The notes below the pieces were generated by a model. That model made no database searches. It saw nothing but the letters and a program-made list of their open reading frames with translations, and was not told the origin of the DNA. 64,000 bases of DNA from Streptomyces sp. NBC_01723 (lineage in GTDB: Bacteria; Actinomycetota; Actinomycetes; Streptomycetales; Streptomycetaceae), in NCBI RefSeq assembly GCF_036246005.1, contig NZ_CP109171.1, positions 5,072,001-5,136,000 on the forward strand, written 5' to 3'. Of this stretch, positions 43,899 to 51,562 are shown one piece after another. The translations under genes were made by a program, and so were the position numbers. Positions within the stretch are counted from its first letter, which is position 1. Each line of letters starts with the position of its first letter.

Positions 43899-44702
43899 AT
43901 GACGAACCCCTCCACCCCCTCGAACCCCACCACCCCCATCCTGGTCACCGGCGGTACCGGCACCCTCGGCGGGCACGTCGTCCCGCTGCTGCGGGCGGCC
44001 GGTCACCAGGTGCGGATCCTCACCCGGCGGCCCCCCTCCGCCGCGGACGACGGCGTCGAGTACGTCACCGGCGACCTCCTGACCGGTGAGGGCGTCGACG
44101 CCGCGGCCGGCGGTGTGCGCACCGTCCTGCACCTGGCGGGCGGTCCGAAGGGCGACGACGAGGCGACCCGCACCCTGGTACGCGCCGCCGCGCGGGCCGA
44201 CGTACGGCACCTCGTGTACATCTCGGTCGTGGGCGCCGACACCGTGCCGCTGGCCTGGCTGCGCACCAAGCTGGAGTCGGAGCGGGCGATCGCCGACTCG
44301 GGCATCGGCTGGACGGTGCTGCGGGCGGCCCAGTTCCACGAGCTGACCCTGACCATGATCGAGAAGATGGTCCGGCTGCCGGTCCTCCCGGCCCCGGGCG
44401 GACTGCGCCTCCAGCCCGTCGCCGCCCGCGAGGTCGCCGAACGCCTAACGGAACTGACCCTGGCGGAGCCGTCCGGCCGGGTCCCCGACATGACCGGCCC
44501 CGAGGTCCACGACCTGGCCGCGCTGGCGGACACCTACCGCGAGGTCCACGGCCGCCGTCGGCGCCCGAGGCTGCCGGTGCGCATGCCCGGCAAAGCGGGG
44601 CGCGCGTACCGCTCCGGCGCCAACCTCACCTTGGCGGGGGCTCTGGTGGCCAAGCTGACCTGGGCGGAGTTCCTGGCGGAACGGGCGGGCCGCGGCCGGT
44701 GA
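43899..44702 (+). CDS. NAD(P)-binding atypical SDR (NmrA-like) protein
   Basis: The predicted protein is 267 residues. The N-terminal Rossmann motif is LVTGGTGTLGGHVV with GxxGxxG spacing. YISVVGAD and LESERAIADSGIGWTVLRAAQFHE are typical of NmrA-like/atypical short-chain reductases, which lack the classical YxxxK dyad. It could be an NAD(P)H-dependent reductase or a redox-sensing protein. The N-terminus has a Pro/Thr-rich start. It is convergent with the aldo/keto reductase gene. Confidence 0.83.
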   Translation: MTNPSTPSNPTTPILVTGGTGTLGGHVVPLLRAAGHQVRILTRRPPSAADDGVEYVTGDLLTGEGVDAAAGGVRTVLHLAGGPKGDDEATRTLVRAAARADVRHLVYISVVGADTVPLAWLRTKLESERAIADSGIGWTVLRAAQFHELTLTMIEKMVRLPVLPAPGGLRLQPVAAREVAERLTELTLAEPSGRVPDMTGPEVHDLAALADTYREVHGRRRRPRLPVRMPGKAGRAYRSGANLTLAGALVAKLTWAEFLAERAGRGR

Positions 44703-44731
44703 CGGCTCCCCGGCGCCGCTCACCCGGCTGG

Positions 44732-45751
44732 TCAGCGGCGCCGCAGCGAGGGGACGAGGAGCGCGGGCGTGGCGTCGGACTTCTCGTGCGCCGCCAGGTC
44801 CGTGCCGGGGGCGACGATGGCGTCGATCGCGTCGAGGACGTCGTCGCAGAGCACGGTGTCCGCGGCGGCGAGCTGCGCGCGCAGGTGGTCCGGGGTCCGG
44901 GGGCCGACGAGCGCGGCGGTGACGGCCGGATGGGCGGTCACGAAACCGAGCGCGAGCTGGATCATGGTGAGTCCGGCCTCGTCCGCGACCGCGGCCAGCT
45001 TCTCGACGGCGTCGATGCGGGCCCGGTTGGCGGGCAGCGAGGTGTCGAACCGCTCCGGCAGGACCGACGAACGGTGCGTGGCGATCTCCCGCCCCGCCCG
45101 GACCGCTCCCGACAGCCACCCCGAGGCCAGCGGGCTCCACACCAGCACGCCGAGTCCGTACCGCTCGGTCACGGGCAGCACGTGGCTCTCGACCCCGCGC
45201 TGGAGGACGGAGTAACTGGGCTGCTCGGTGACGTACCGGCCCAGGTGGTGCTCGCGGGCGGCCCACTGCGCCTCGACGATGCGGTACGCGGGGAAGGTCG
45301 AGGAGCCGAAGTAGCGGATCTTCCCCGCGCGCTGGAGGTCGGTGAGGGCGGACAGCGTCTCCTCGTCGCTGGTGTCCGGGTCCCAGCGGTGGATCTGGTA
45401 GAGGTCGACGTGGTCGACGCCGAGCCGGCGCAGGCTGTTGTCCAGCTCGGTGACCAGCCAGCGGCGCGAGGCGCCCCTGTGGTTGGGTTCGTCGCTCATC
45501 GGCATGTACGCCTTCGTGGCCAGCACGATGTCCTCGCGGCGGCCCGCGATGGCCTTGCCGACCATCTCCTCGGACTCGCCGCCGCTGTACCAGTCGGCGG
45601 TGTCGATGAGGTTGATCCCGGCCTCCAGGGCGGCGTCGACGAGGGCGGTGGCCTCCTCCTGGGTGGTGCGTCCGATGCTGCCGAAGTTCATGGCGCCGAG
45701 CGCGAGCGAACTGACCTGCACGCCGGTGCGGCCCAAGGTGCGGTACTGCAT
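44732..45751 (-). CDS. Aldo/keto reductase
   Basis: The predicted protein is 339 residues, a (beta/alpha)8 NADPH-dependent carbonyl reductase. The catalytic tetrad is visible: Asp and Tyr in NLIDTADWYSGG, Lys in VLATKAYM and His in LYQIHRWD. The cofactor-binding C-terminal segment is ALVGPRTPDHL. The ATG at 45751 has GGAGGAATT upstream. It is divergent from a TetR gene with direct repeats between, so repression by that TetR is likely. Confidence 0.9.
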   Translation of the reverse strand: MQYRTLGRTGVQVSSLALGAMNFGSIGRTTQEEATALVDAALEAGINLIDTADWYSGGESEEMVGKAIAGRREDIVLATKAYMPMSDEPNHRGASRRWLVTELDNSLRRLGVDHVDLYQIHRWDPDTSDEETLSALTDLQRAGKIRYFGSSTFPAYRIVEAQWAAREHHLGRYVTEQPSYSVLQRGVESHVLPVTERYGLGVLVWSPLASGWLSGAVRAGREIATHRSSVLPERFDTSLPANRARIDAVEKLAAVADEAGLTMIQLALGFVTAHPAVTAALVGPRTPDHLRAQLAAADTVLCDDVLDAIDAIVAPGTDLAAHEKSDATPALLVPSLRRR

Positions 45752-45836
45752 GACGAATTCCTCCGGACGGGGAGATCGGGGCATGACTTGGTAGCGGGTC
45801 CGCTGCTCTGGCATCATGGAGAGCCAAGTGGAACCC

Positions 45837-45872
45837 TGTCCCGTTTAACGATACGGAACGGTGTCCCGTTTA
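45837..45872. promoter_or_regulatory. TGTCCCGTTTA direct repeat, probable TetR operator
   Basis: TGTCCCGTTTA occurs at 45837-45847 and 45862-45872, 25 bases apart, with ACGGAACG between making partial inverted symmetry. It lies between the divergent aldo/keto reductase and TetR genes. Confidence 0.55.
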
Positions 45873-45908
45873 GCAACGCCGCTCGGCGTCGGCGGAGGGA
45901 ATGGCACG

Positions 45909-46520
45909 GTGAAGGACGGCCAAGAGGTCACGAGGGACGGCTCAGGCGCCGCGGGGCACGCGGCCCGCCCCAAGCGTGCGGACGCGCGGCGCAACGAGAA
46001 GACGCTGCTCGACGCGGCCGCCGCGGTGTTCGTGAGGTCGGGCGTGGAAGCCCCCGTCCGCGACATCGCGGCCGAGGCCGGCGTCGGAACGGCCACGATC
46101 TACCGCCACTTCCCGACCCGGGCCGACCTCATCATCGGCGTCTACCGGCACCAGGTGGAGGCGTGCGCCGAGGCGGGCCCCGCCCTGCTGGCGAGCGCCC
46201 CGACCCCGTACGACGCGCTCGCGCGCTGGATCGACCTCTTCGTCGACTTCCTGGTCACCAAGCACGGCCTGGCCGGGGTCCTCCAGTCCGACAACGCGGG
46301 CTTCGAGGCCCTGCACACGTACTTCCTCGACCGCCTGGTCCCGGTGTGCACCGACCTCCTGGCCGCCGCGTCCACCGCCGGAGAGATCCACTCCGACGTA
46401 CGCGCCATCGCCCTCATGCGCGGCGTCGGCAACCTCTGCATCGGCGCGGAGAACGACCCGCGCTACGACGCACGGCAGCTGGTGGGGCTGCTGATCCGGG
46501 GGTTGCGGGGGCGGGACTGA
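45909..46520 (+). CDS. TetR-family transcriptional regulator
   Basis: The predicted protein is 203 residues. The helix-turn-helix is APVRDIAAEAGVGTATIYRHFPTRADLI. The ligand domain contains FLVTKHGLAGVLQSDNAGFEALHTYFLDRLVPVC, as in regulators of aldo/keto or short-chain reductases. The GTG at 45909 was chosen because GGAGGGA lies 7-12 bases upstream; codons further upstream pass through the operator repeats. It is probably autoregulated and represses the divergent aldo/keto reductase gene. Confidence 0.87.
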   Translation: MKDGQEVTRDGSGAAGHAARPKRADARRNEKTLLDAAAAVFVRSGVEAPVRDIAAEAGVGTATIYRHFPTRADLIIGVYRHQVEACAEAGPALLASAPTPYDALARWIDLFVDFLVTKHGLAGVLQSDNAGFEALHTYFLDRLVPVCTDLLAAASTAGEIHSDVRAIALMRGVGNLCIGAENDPRYDARQLVGLLIRGLRGRD

Positions 46521-46529
46521 AACGGGGGC

Positions 46530-46631
46530 TCAGCCTGTGTGCCGCTCCAGGAGCACGGGCGACGGATTACGGAGGTGCCGCCTGAGCGGTTCCAGTTCAG
46601 CGGCATGCGTCGGCACCGGACGGCTGCTCAT
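46530..46631 (-). CDS. Possible 33-residue ORF coupled to the Cys-rich gene
   Basis: The ATG at 46631 overlaps the stop of the upstream Cys-rich gene (ATGA). The peptide MSSRPVPTHAAELEPLRRHL.. is basic and ends RHTG. It has normal high-G+C codon use but no known homology. It may be a real coupled peptide or a gene remnant. Confidence 0.3.
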   Translation of the reverse strand: MSSRPVPTHAAELEPLRRHLRNPSPVLLERHTG

Positions 46632-47122
46632 CCCACCGTCCCTTCGGTGTCGAACGCCCATACCCGCACGGGATCGAGGTGGAGTTTGTACGGACCCATG
46701 CAGTCGGCGGCGAGGGTGGCGACAAGGGCACCGCATCCACAAGCCATGTTGCGGCCCCCGGTGCCGAGCGGGCCACAGCAACCCCAGTGCGGGCCGCCAT
46801 CACCCAGCAGGCTCAGAGCGGGTACGTCTTGGAAGTGCACGACGACGGTGTCCCTCGGACCGGCTGGAGTCCAGTTAGTGAGTTCGGGCGGCATAACTGG
46901 TTGGCGTGGATGGTGCGGTCGAGATTCGTCGGTCGGCGGCGTGAACGGCGCGCCCCACGGCTCAGGATCATTGGCGTAGCGCCCTTGCGGCACGGTAGAG
47001 GGGGCCAGCCGCGTCGCCTTGTCTCGATCTCCGTCACGGCCCGAGACTTCCGGCACGTGAGGTAGCTCCACCAAGTCCGTGATGAGTTCAACTCCGCACT
47101 TCATACAGCAGAAGGTCGTCAT
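46628..47122 (-). CDS. Cys-rich hypothetical protein
   Basis: The predicted protein is 164 residues. An N-terminal zinc-ribbon-like TTFCCMKCGVEL is followed by a Pro/Arg-rich middle, then a beta-rich domain (TVVVHFQDVPALSLLGDGG) with another Cys cluster (WGCCGPLGTGGRNMACGCGALVATLAADC). The Cys arrangement suggests metal binding. The ATG at 47122 was chosen because it starts the conserved-looking Cys segment. Base composition is less G+C-rich than neighbours, consistent with acquired DNA. No family is recognised. Confidence 0.55.
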   Translation of the reverse strand: MTTFCCMKCGVELITDLVELPHVPEVSGRDGDRDKATRLAPSTVPQGRYANDPEPWGAPFTPPTDESRPHHPRQPVMPPELTNWTPAGPRDTVVVHFQDVPALSLLGDGGPHWGCCGPLGTGGRNMACGCGALVATLAADCMGPYKLHLDPVRVWAFDTEGTVG

Positions 47123-47362
47123 GCATGCCGTTGTAGCCGCCCAGCACTGTCGGTGCATTCATGTTTGTCATGAGGCGGCGGCTCGACCCTGACCGTCCGC
47201 GCTGTCCTGGGGCCTGAGACTCCTTGGCCACATGTCTTCGCCGTGCCGAAGGCTCTGGGAGGCCGCTTCGGTGACGACGGCGTCCGCCTGGTCGTGGCGT
47301 TCAACTGAACGGGCGAAGACCTCGGCCTGGCGGCGCCGTCGACGTCTAGCGCTTGCGAGTGG
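47123..47362. other. Gap without supported gene
   Basis: About 240 bases between two minus-strand genes. Open frames here are short and lack start signals. It probably contains the promoter of the Cys-rich gene. I see no hairpin or clear repeat. Confidence 0.4.
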
Positions 47363-48034
47363 TCAGCGTTGGGCGGCGACCTTGTTGCTCTGCGCAGGGC
47401 GGCGGGTCCAAAGGGACAGGTCGCTGCTCGTGGCGACGGCGATGGTCTCTCCGGAGGGAGAGAAGCCGAAGGTCCGAAGCTCCGAGTATGTGGCGTGGAA
47501 GATGTGCCACCACTGCTCTCCGTAGGGACCGGAGTGGGGAAGTCCGCCGTCGGCCGAGAGGAGCACACGATCGTTGGGCCACGCCGGTGTGACGGACTCC
47601 AGGGTCCATCCGTCTTCGGTCGTAGTGTGCAACCCGCCGCCGAAGAGCCCGGCGATGTGTACGCGGCTGCCGGCGATCGGGCCCAGTCCGGGGCAGGTCA
47701 GGTCGGCGACACCGTCGGGGGTGCTGCCCTCGGGGTCGGGGTCGCGGTCCCTTGCGATCTTCTCGCCGGTGACGGCGTCGAAGAGACCGTGACCGTCGTG
47801 CGAGACGACCATGACCAGGTCGTGTCCGCTGTCGGAATGCGACGCGAAGCCGATGCCGAGCAGTCCGCCGACAGGGATGCCGTACGCGTACTCGAAGACG
47901 GGGCGCCAAGGCGCAGGCGGGGGAACGACTGGGGCAGCGAGCAATCGGTCGCGCAGCGCCCGTTGGTAAGCGGAGAGCACCGGCTCACTGACGGATTGCT
48001 CCGCTGGCGGCGCCTCCTTGATCTGCTTCGTCAT
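47363..48034 (-). CDS. Hypothetical protein with WD/beta-propeller-like segments
   Basis: The predicted protein is 223 residues. There are no membrane helices. Segments such as ELRTFGFSPSGETIAVATSSDLSLWTRR look like a WD/Kelch-type blade, and HDLVMVVSHDGHGLFDAVTGEKIARDRDPDPEGS fits another beta unit. The middle VADLTCPGLGPIAGSRVHIAGLFGGGLHTTTEDGW is typical of SMI1/KNR4-neighbour hypothetical proteins in Streptomyces. The ATG at 48034 was chosen. It is divergent from the decayed gene at 48097, which has a similar repeat style. Confidence 0.6.
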   Translation of the reverse strand: MTKQIKEAPPAEQSVSEPVLSAYQRALRDRLLAAPVVPPPAPWRPVFEYAYGIPVGGLLGIGFASHSDSGHDLVMVVSHDGHGLFDAVTGEKIARDRDPDPEGSTPDGVADLTCPGLGPIAGSRVHIAGLFGGGLHTTTEDGWTLESVTPAWPNDRVLLSADGGLPHSGPYGEQWWHIFHATYSELRTFGFSPSGETIAVATSSDLSLWTRRPAQSNKVAAQR

Positions 48035-48096
48035 GTCTTCATGATCTCGCGCCAAGCAGCTACCCCGCCAAGCAGGGCAGTTGAGAAGATCACCGC

Positions 48097-48722
48097 ATGA
48101 CAGCCTCCAGAGAACACCCGGCTGGCGGCTGGGCCTTCCTCGGTGTCGGGGACCCGTTCCAGGTCGTCCACGACGAGCAGCGGCGCCTCCTGGCCGTGGC
48201 AGGCGCGCCGGCACACGGCAGAGCAACGCCGGTCGCGGTCTACGACAGCCGTTCCTTCGTCCGGCGCGCGCTCGTTCGCTCACGCTTCCCGTGCACGCAC
48301 TGGCCTTCCACTCCCGGCGCCCGCTGCTCGCGGTAGGTGCCGGCAAGTATGACGGTGGCTACTTCTTCGAGGGAGAGTTGCTACTCCTGCACCTGAAGTC
48401 GGGCGCCGTGGCTTCTCTCATCGAGAACGAGTTCGGCCGTCAAGTTCTGGGACTGGAGTGGCTCGACGAGCGGATGCTGCGTGTCCTCATGGCACCGCCG
48501 GACGACTGGCAGGACGAAGCTGCCCACGAGCACGGGCACGTAGCTGTTGTGGACCGAGCTGACTGGGGCGCGGTCCCCGCCCGTTCACTCAGTGGTCGGG
48601 ACCTGGCAGGCCCGAGGGTCCATGCACCCCGTCCCACGCCTCACGAGGCATCTCAGCGTGCGGTCGCCACGCTGCGATCTCTCTGGCAAGCCCAACGCGA
48701 CGACTCCTTGCGTGGCGTATGA
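48097..48722 (+). pseudogene. Frameshifted beta-propeller-like protein gene
   Basis: The first frame from ATG 48097 reads MTASREHPAGGWAFLGVGD..VVHDEQRRLLAVAGAPAHGRATPVAVYDSRS and then turns to nonsense. From about 48290 a second frame continues as PVHALAFHSRRPLLAVGAGKYDGGYFF..GELLLLHLKSGAV up to TGA at 48722. Both parts are beta-repeat-like and join well if one base is restored in the CTTCCCGTGCACG stretch near 48288-48298. This is a frameshift mutation or a sequence error; the intact protein would be about 208 residues. Confidence 0.7.
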
Positions 48723-48737
48723 CGCCCCCTACGAAGT

Positions 48738-48795
48738 CTGTGAACCCGGCTTGGTGACCCATGTCAAGCCATGTTCACAGTTCTCTCTGCCGCCG
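48738..48795 (-). pseudogene. Small DUF4291-like fragment (direct repeat copy 1)
   Basis: On the minus strand this reads TWVTKPGSQ, similar to the TWVIKPRSQ at 49400-49440 and to the MTWIKPSF core of DUF4291. At DNA level 48738-48766 and 49404-49432 match at about 26 of 29 bases. It is only a fragment. Confidence 0.45.
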
Positions 48796-48892
48796 AGCAC
48801 GGGGCGGGATGAGAGTTGTGAAGGGCGGTCAGGTGGGCATTGCGGGCCGGTACGACCTTGGAGGCCATCTCATGTGTCCGGTCCGCACGCTG

Positions 48893-49177
48893 TCATGCGG
48901 AAGCCACCACCTCGCCGGCCGTGATCTGGGGAGGGTTGGGAAGCAGCGATGCAAGGTTGTCCCGCACGAAGTCCGCAGCACTCGAGATCGATTCGTCGGC
49001 ACCGGCCTGGTCCTGGAAGACGCTGGTCGAGACCATCACTCCGTCCCCGGCATCGATCCAGTAGTAGGCCACGAATCCGGAGACCTGGCGCACGAGCGGC
49101 ACGAACCCCTCGTTCACGAGACGTGCGGCCTCGGCCGAGTCGGTCACCCCTTCGTACCGCCGGACTGCTGCGTACAT
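48893..49177 (-). CDS. Small protein of ABM/dimeric alpha-beta-barrel type
   Basis: The predicted protein is 94 residues: MYAAVRRYEGVTDSAEAARLVNEGFVPLV, then VSGFVAYYWIDAGDGVMVSTSVFQDQAGADES and an amphipathic C-terminal helix. The pattern fits small dimeric alpha/beta-barrel proteins related to antibiotic biosynthesis monooxygenases; no catalytic residue can be named. The ATG at 49177 has a good AGGAGAT site, 7 bases away, which decides the start against the longer open frame. It lies between two DUF4291-like fragments. Confidence 0.75.
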   Translation of the reverse strand: MYAAVRRYEGVTDSAEAARLVNEGFVPLVRQVSGFVAYYWIDAGDGVMVSTSVFQDQAGADESISSAADFVRDNLASLLPNPPQITAGEVVASA

Positions 49178-49403
49178 CACCAATCTCCTCACGGCGTTTC
49201 GGGCTCGTCCTCTGCTGAGACGTCGTACCTCTACGACGGCTGCCTGGCTCGTAAGGCCTCCGGCAATCACCTGAAGGGCCGCCTCGAGTGATCCGAACGG
49301 GGGCCGCCGGCCCGGGCACACGGCCCTGCGTACGTCTGCCACGAGAAGGCATTGACGTGGAGTGGAGCGCCTGAGCAGGTGGCTGCAAGCAGCACGGCAG
49401 AGG

Positions 49404-49568
49404 CTGTGAACGCGGCTTGATGACCCACGTCATCCTGTCCCGCTTCCAAACATCCGGAAACCGTCCCTCCCGGGCGGCGGGCAGGCCGATCTCCGGCGGG
49501 TACGCCTGATAGACGGTGACGGTGGACGTCCCGTAGGCCGCCCTGATCTCGCGTTCCGGGGCTTGCAT
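49404..49568 (-). pseudogene. Truncated DUF4291 gene
   Basis: From ATG 49568 the frame reads [52 protein letters not shown]. This matches the N-terminal quarter of DUF4291 ([20 protein letters not shown] and ERMTWIKPSF). After WVIKP the match stops and the frame continues as unrelated sequence. Full DUF4291 proteins are roughly 200 residues, so this is a broken copy. The MTW-IKP segment carries an extra residue. Confidence 0.65.
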
Positions 49569-49763
49569 GCCGTACAGCGTGGGGCCGAACCTCATGATCG
49601 GCCAGCGATTTACGGTGGCCGATCGGCCTGGGGGAGCGGGAGGCCGGGCCGGTGGGCCTGGAATCGCCGGGTGCCCTCAGGTGTTGCACGGGAAGGGCAA
49701 GGGTGGCCGGTGTGTGTGCCGGGTGGCCCGAGTGATCTAGATGACTGGTATTGGAGGGCCACC

Positions 49764-50276
49764 ATGGCTGCGCAGACACAGAGGGCCGTGCTCGCGGGCG
49801 GATGCTTCTGGGGGATGGAGGAGCTGATCCGCCGGCTTCCCGGCGTCACCGCGACCCGGGTCGGTTACACCGGGGGAGACGTGCCGAACGCGACGTATCG
49901 CAACCACGGCACCCACGCGGAGGCCATCGAGATCCTCTACGACCCGGAGCAGACCGACTACCGCGCGCTGCTGGAGTTCTTCTTCCAGATCCACGACCCG
50001 AGCACCAAGAACCGCCAGGGCAACGACATCGGTCTCAGCTACCGCTCGGCGATCTACTACGTCGACGACGAGCAGAAGCGGATCGCCGAGGACACGATCG
50101 CGGACGTGGACGCCTCCGGCCTGTGGCCCGGCAAGGTCGTCACCGAGGTGGAGCCGGTCGGGCCCTTCTGGGAGGCCGAGCCCGAGCACCAGGACTACCT
50201 GCAGCGCTACCCCGACGGGTACACCTGCCACTTCCCGCGGCCGGGGTGGCGGCTGCCGGTGCGCGCCGACGGATGA
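49764..50276 (+). CDS. msrA: Peptide-methionine (S)-S-oxide reductase
   Basis: Predicted repair of oxidised methionine; 170 residues. The catalytic motif GGCFWGMEE is at about 12-20, followed by [28 protein letters not shown] and RSAIYY. A resolving Cys near the C-terminus is not evident beyond TCHFPRPGW. The ATG at 49764 has a GGAGGG site 5 bases upstream. The 5' flank is decayed DNA and the 3' side has a strong terminator. Confidence 0.93.
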   Translation: MAAQTQRAVLAGGCFWGMEELIRRLPGVTATRVGYTGGDVPNATYRNHGTHAEAIEILYDPEQTDYRALLEFFFQIHDPSTKNRQGNDIGLSYRSAIYYVDDEQKRIAEDTIADVDASGLWPGKVVTEVEPVGPFWEAEPEHQDYLQRYPDGYTCHFPRPGWRLPVRADG

Positions 50277-50303
50277 CCGGTTGAGCGAGTGAGTGGTTGA
50301 GCG

Positions 50304-50345
50304 GTCGGCAGCCCGGTCCTCCAGTCAGGGGGCCGGGCTGCCGAC
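50304..50345. terminator. Bidirectional hairpin terminator
   Basis: A perfect 13-bp stem (50304-50316 with 50333-50345) lies between msrA and the convergent membrane-anchored protein gene. Confidence 0.82.
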
Positions 50346-50347
50346 TG

Positions 50348-51466
50348 TCACTGGGGAAGGGTCGCCGGGCTGCCGCCGTTCGCCTCGTAGCCCGCCACCG
50401 CGAGTGCGCGGTAGACCGCGAACTCCGCCGCCGGGTCGCTGGACAGGGTCCAGGGCAGGGCGCCGACGTGGCCGTCGATCACTATCAGCTGGTTCATGGC
50501 CTCGGCCCAGCGCTCGCCGCGGACCAGGAAGAAGACCAGCAGGTGGCGGACGTGCGCCTGCATCGGGTCGTCCGGGCGGGCCGAGTGCACCGCGTGCAGG
50601 GCGCCGTGGACGGCCTTGGTGACGACCTCGCTCTGGTAGAAGCCGCTGACCAGGTTGACCTCGGGCATGTGCTCGAAGACCGCGAAGAGCGGCATCGCCG
50701 CGAGGAGGGAACCGCGCGGGGCGCGGGCCGCGGCCGCCTCAGCGAAGGAGTACGCCAGGTCGCGCGAGCCGTGCCACTTCTCGCACCAGTAGTGCAGGGC
50801 CGCCAGGTGCGCGCCCATGTGGTTCGGGGCGCGGTCCAGGATCTTCAGCCAGAGCTGTTCGAAGTCCTCGCGCGGATAGCCGAGGCCACGGGCCACCGAC
50901 AGCTCGACGATGTACGGGACCGGGTCCCCGGGGGCCAGCAGCGCCGCCTCCGAGCAGGCCGACTTCGCCTCCTCCATGATGATCCGGAAGTCGTCCGTGC
51001 CCGGCGTCGCCGTCCGCCAGGCCTGCTGCACCAGGAACTCGGCGTGCACCGCCGCCCCGCCCGCGTCCTTCGGCGCCTCGGCCCGCCACACCCGCAGCCA
51101 CTGCCCGCCCGGAGTGTCCCCGACACCGCCCGGCCGCTGCCGCAGCTCCAGCGACGCGGCACCCGCGAAGGCCTGCACCCGCTGCCAGCGCCGCTCGCTC
51201 TCCGCCTCCGTGCCCGCGAGGAGCTGCTGCGCCCCCCTGTAGTCCTGCGTGCGCTGCACCAGGTCCAGGACTTCCAGCAGGTCCTGGTCGGGTCCCGGCA
51301 TGCGGATGTCCAGCTCCTCCTCCAGGGCGAAGCCGTAGTTCGCGGGGTCCGCGGCGTCCGGGTGGCCGGGGGACACCAGACCGACCGCGCCTCGCCGGCG
51401 CCGCAGAACGGGGAGCAGCACCACGCACAGCATGGCCAGTGCCATCAGGACCCAGAGAATCTCCAT
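50348..51466 (-). CDS. Membrane-anchored helical-repeat protein, unknown function
   Basis: The predicted protein is 372 residues. One N-terminal membrane helix (ILWVLMALAMLCVVLLPVL) is followed by RRRR, so the rest is cytoplasmic. The long helical domain has repeated Ala-rich amphipathic helices, and segments such as LLVFFLVRGERWAEAMNQLIVIDGHVGALPW suggest TPR-like repeats. Related hypothetical proteins are widespread in Streptomyces; the function is unknown. The ATG is at 51466, divergent from metB with a 96-bp gap. Confidence 0.75.
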   Translation of the reverse strand: MEILWVLMALAMLCVVLLPVLRRRRGAVGLVSPGHPDAADPANYGFALEEELDIRMPGPDQDLLEVLDLVQRTQDYRGAQQLLAGTEAESERRWQRVQAFAGAASLELRQRPGGVGDTPGGQWLRVWRAEAPKDAGGAAVHAEFLVQQAWRTATPGTDDFRIIMEEAKSACSEAALLAPGDPVPYIVELSVARGLGYPREDFEQLWLKILDRAPNHMGAHLAALHYWCEKWHGSRDLAYSFAEAAAARAPRGSLLAAMPLFAVFEHMPEVNLVSGFYQSEVVTKAVHGALHAVHSARPDDPMQAHVRHLLVFFLVRGERWAEAMNQLIVIDGHVGALPWTLSSDPAAEFAVYRALAVAGYEANGGSPATLPQ

Positions 51467-51562
51467 GTCTCAAGCGAACCAGACGCCGCCGACAATTGGC
51501 CAACCTGTCCCCCGCCCTGTGGAAAACGCGCGAAGCCCGTCGCGCCGCTACCCTCGGTGCCC

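Noticed and set aside
48761..49291. 176-residue plus-strand frame over the ABM-type gene
   Set aside because: The opposite strand has a well-placed ribosome site and a coherent small protein. This frame is Cys/His-rich without pattern.
38672..49760. A mobile element explaining the decayed region
   Set aside because: I looked for transposase, integrase, terminal inverted repeats and a tRNA attachment site and saw none. Decay by small deletions explains the data.
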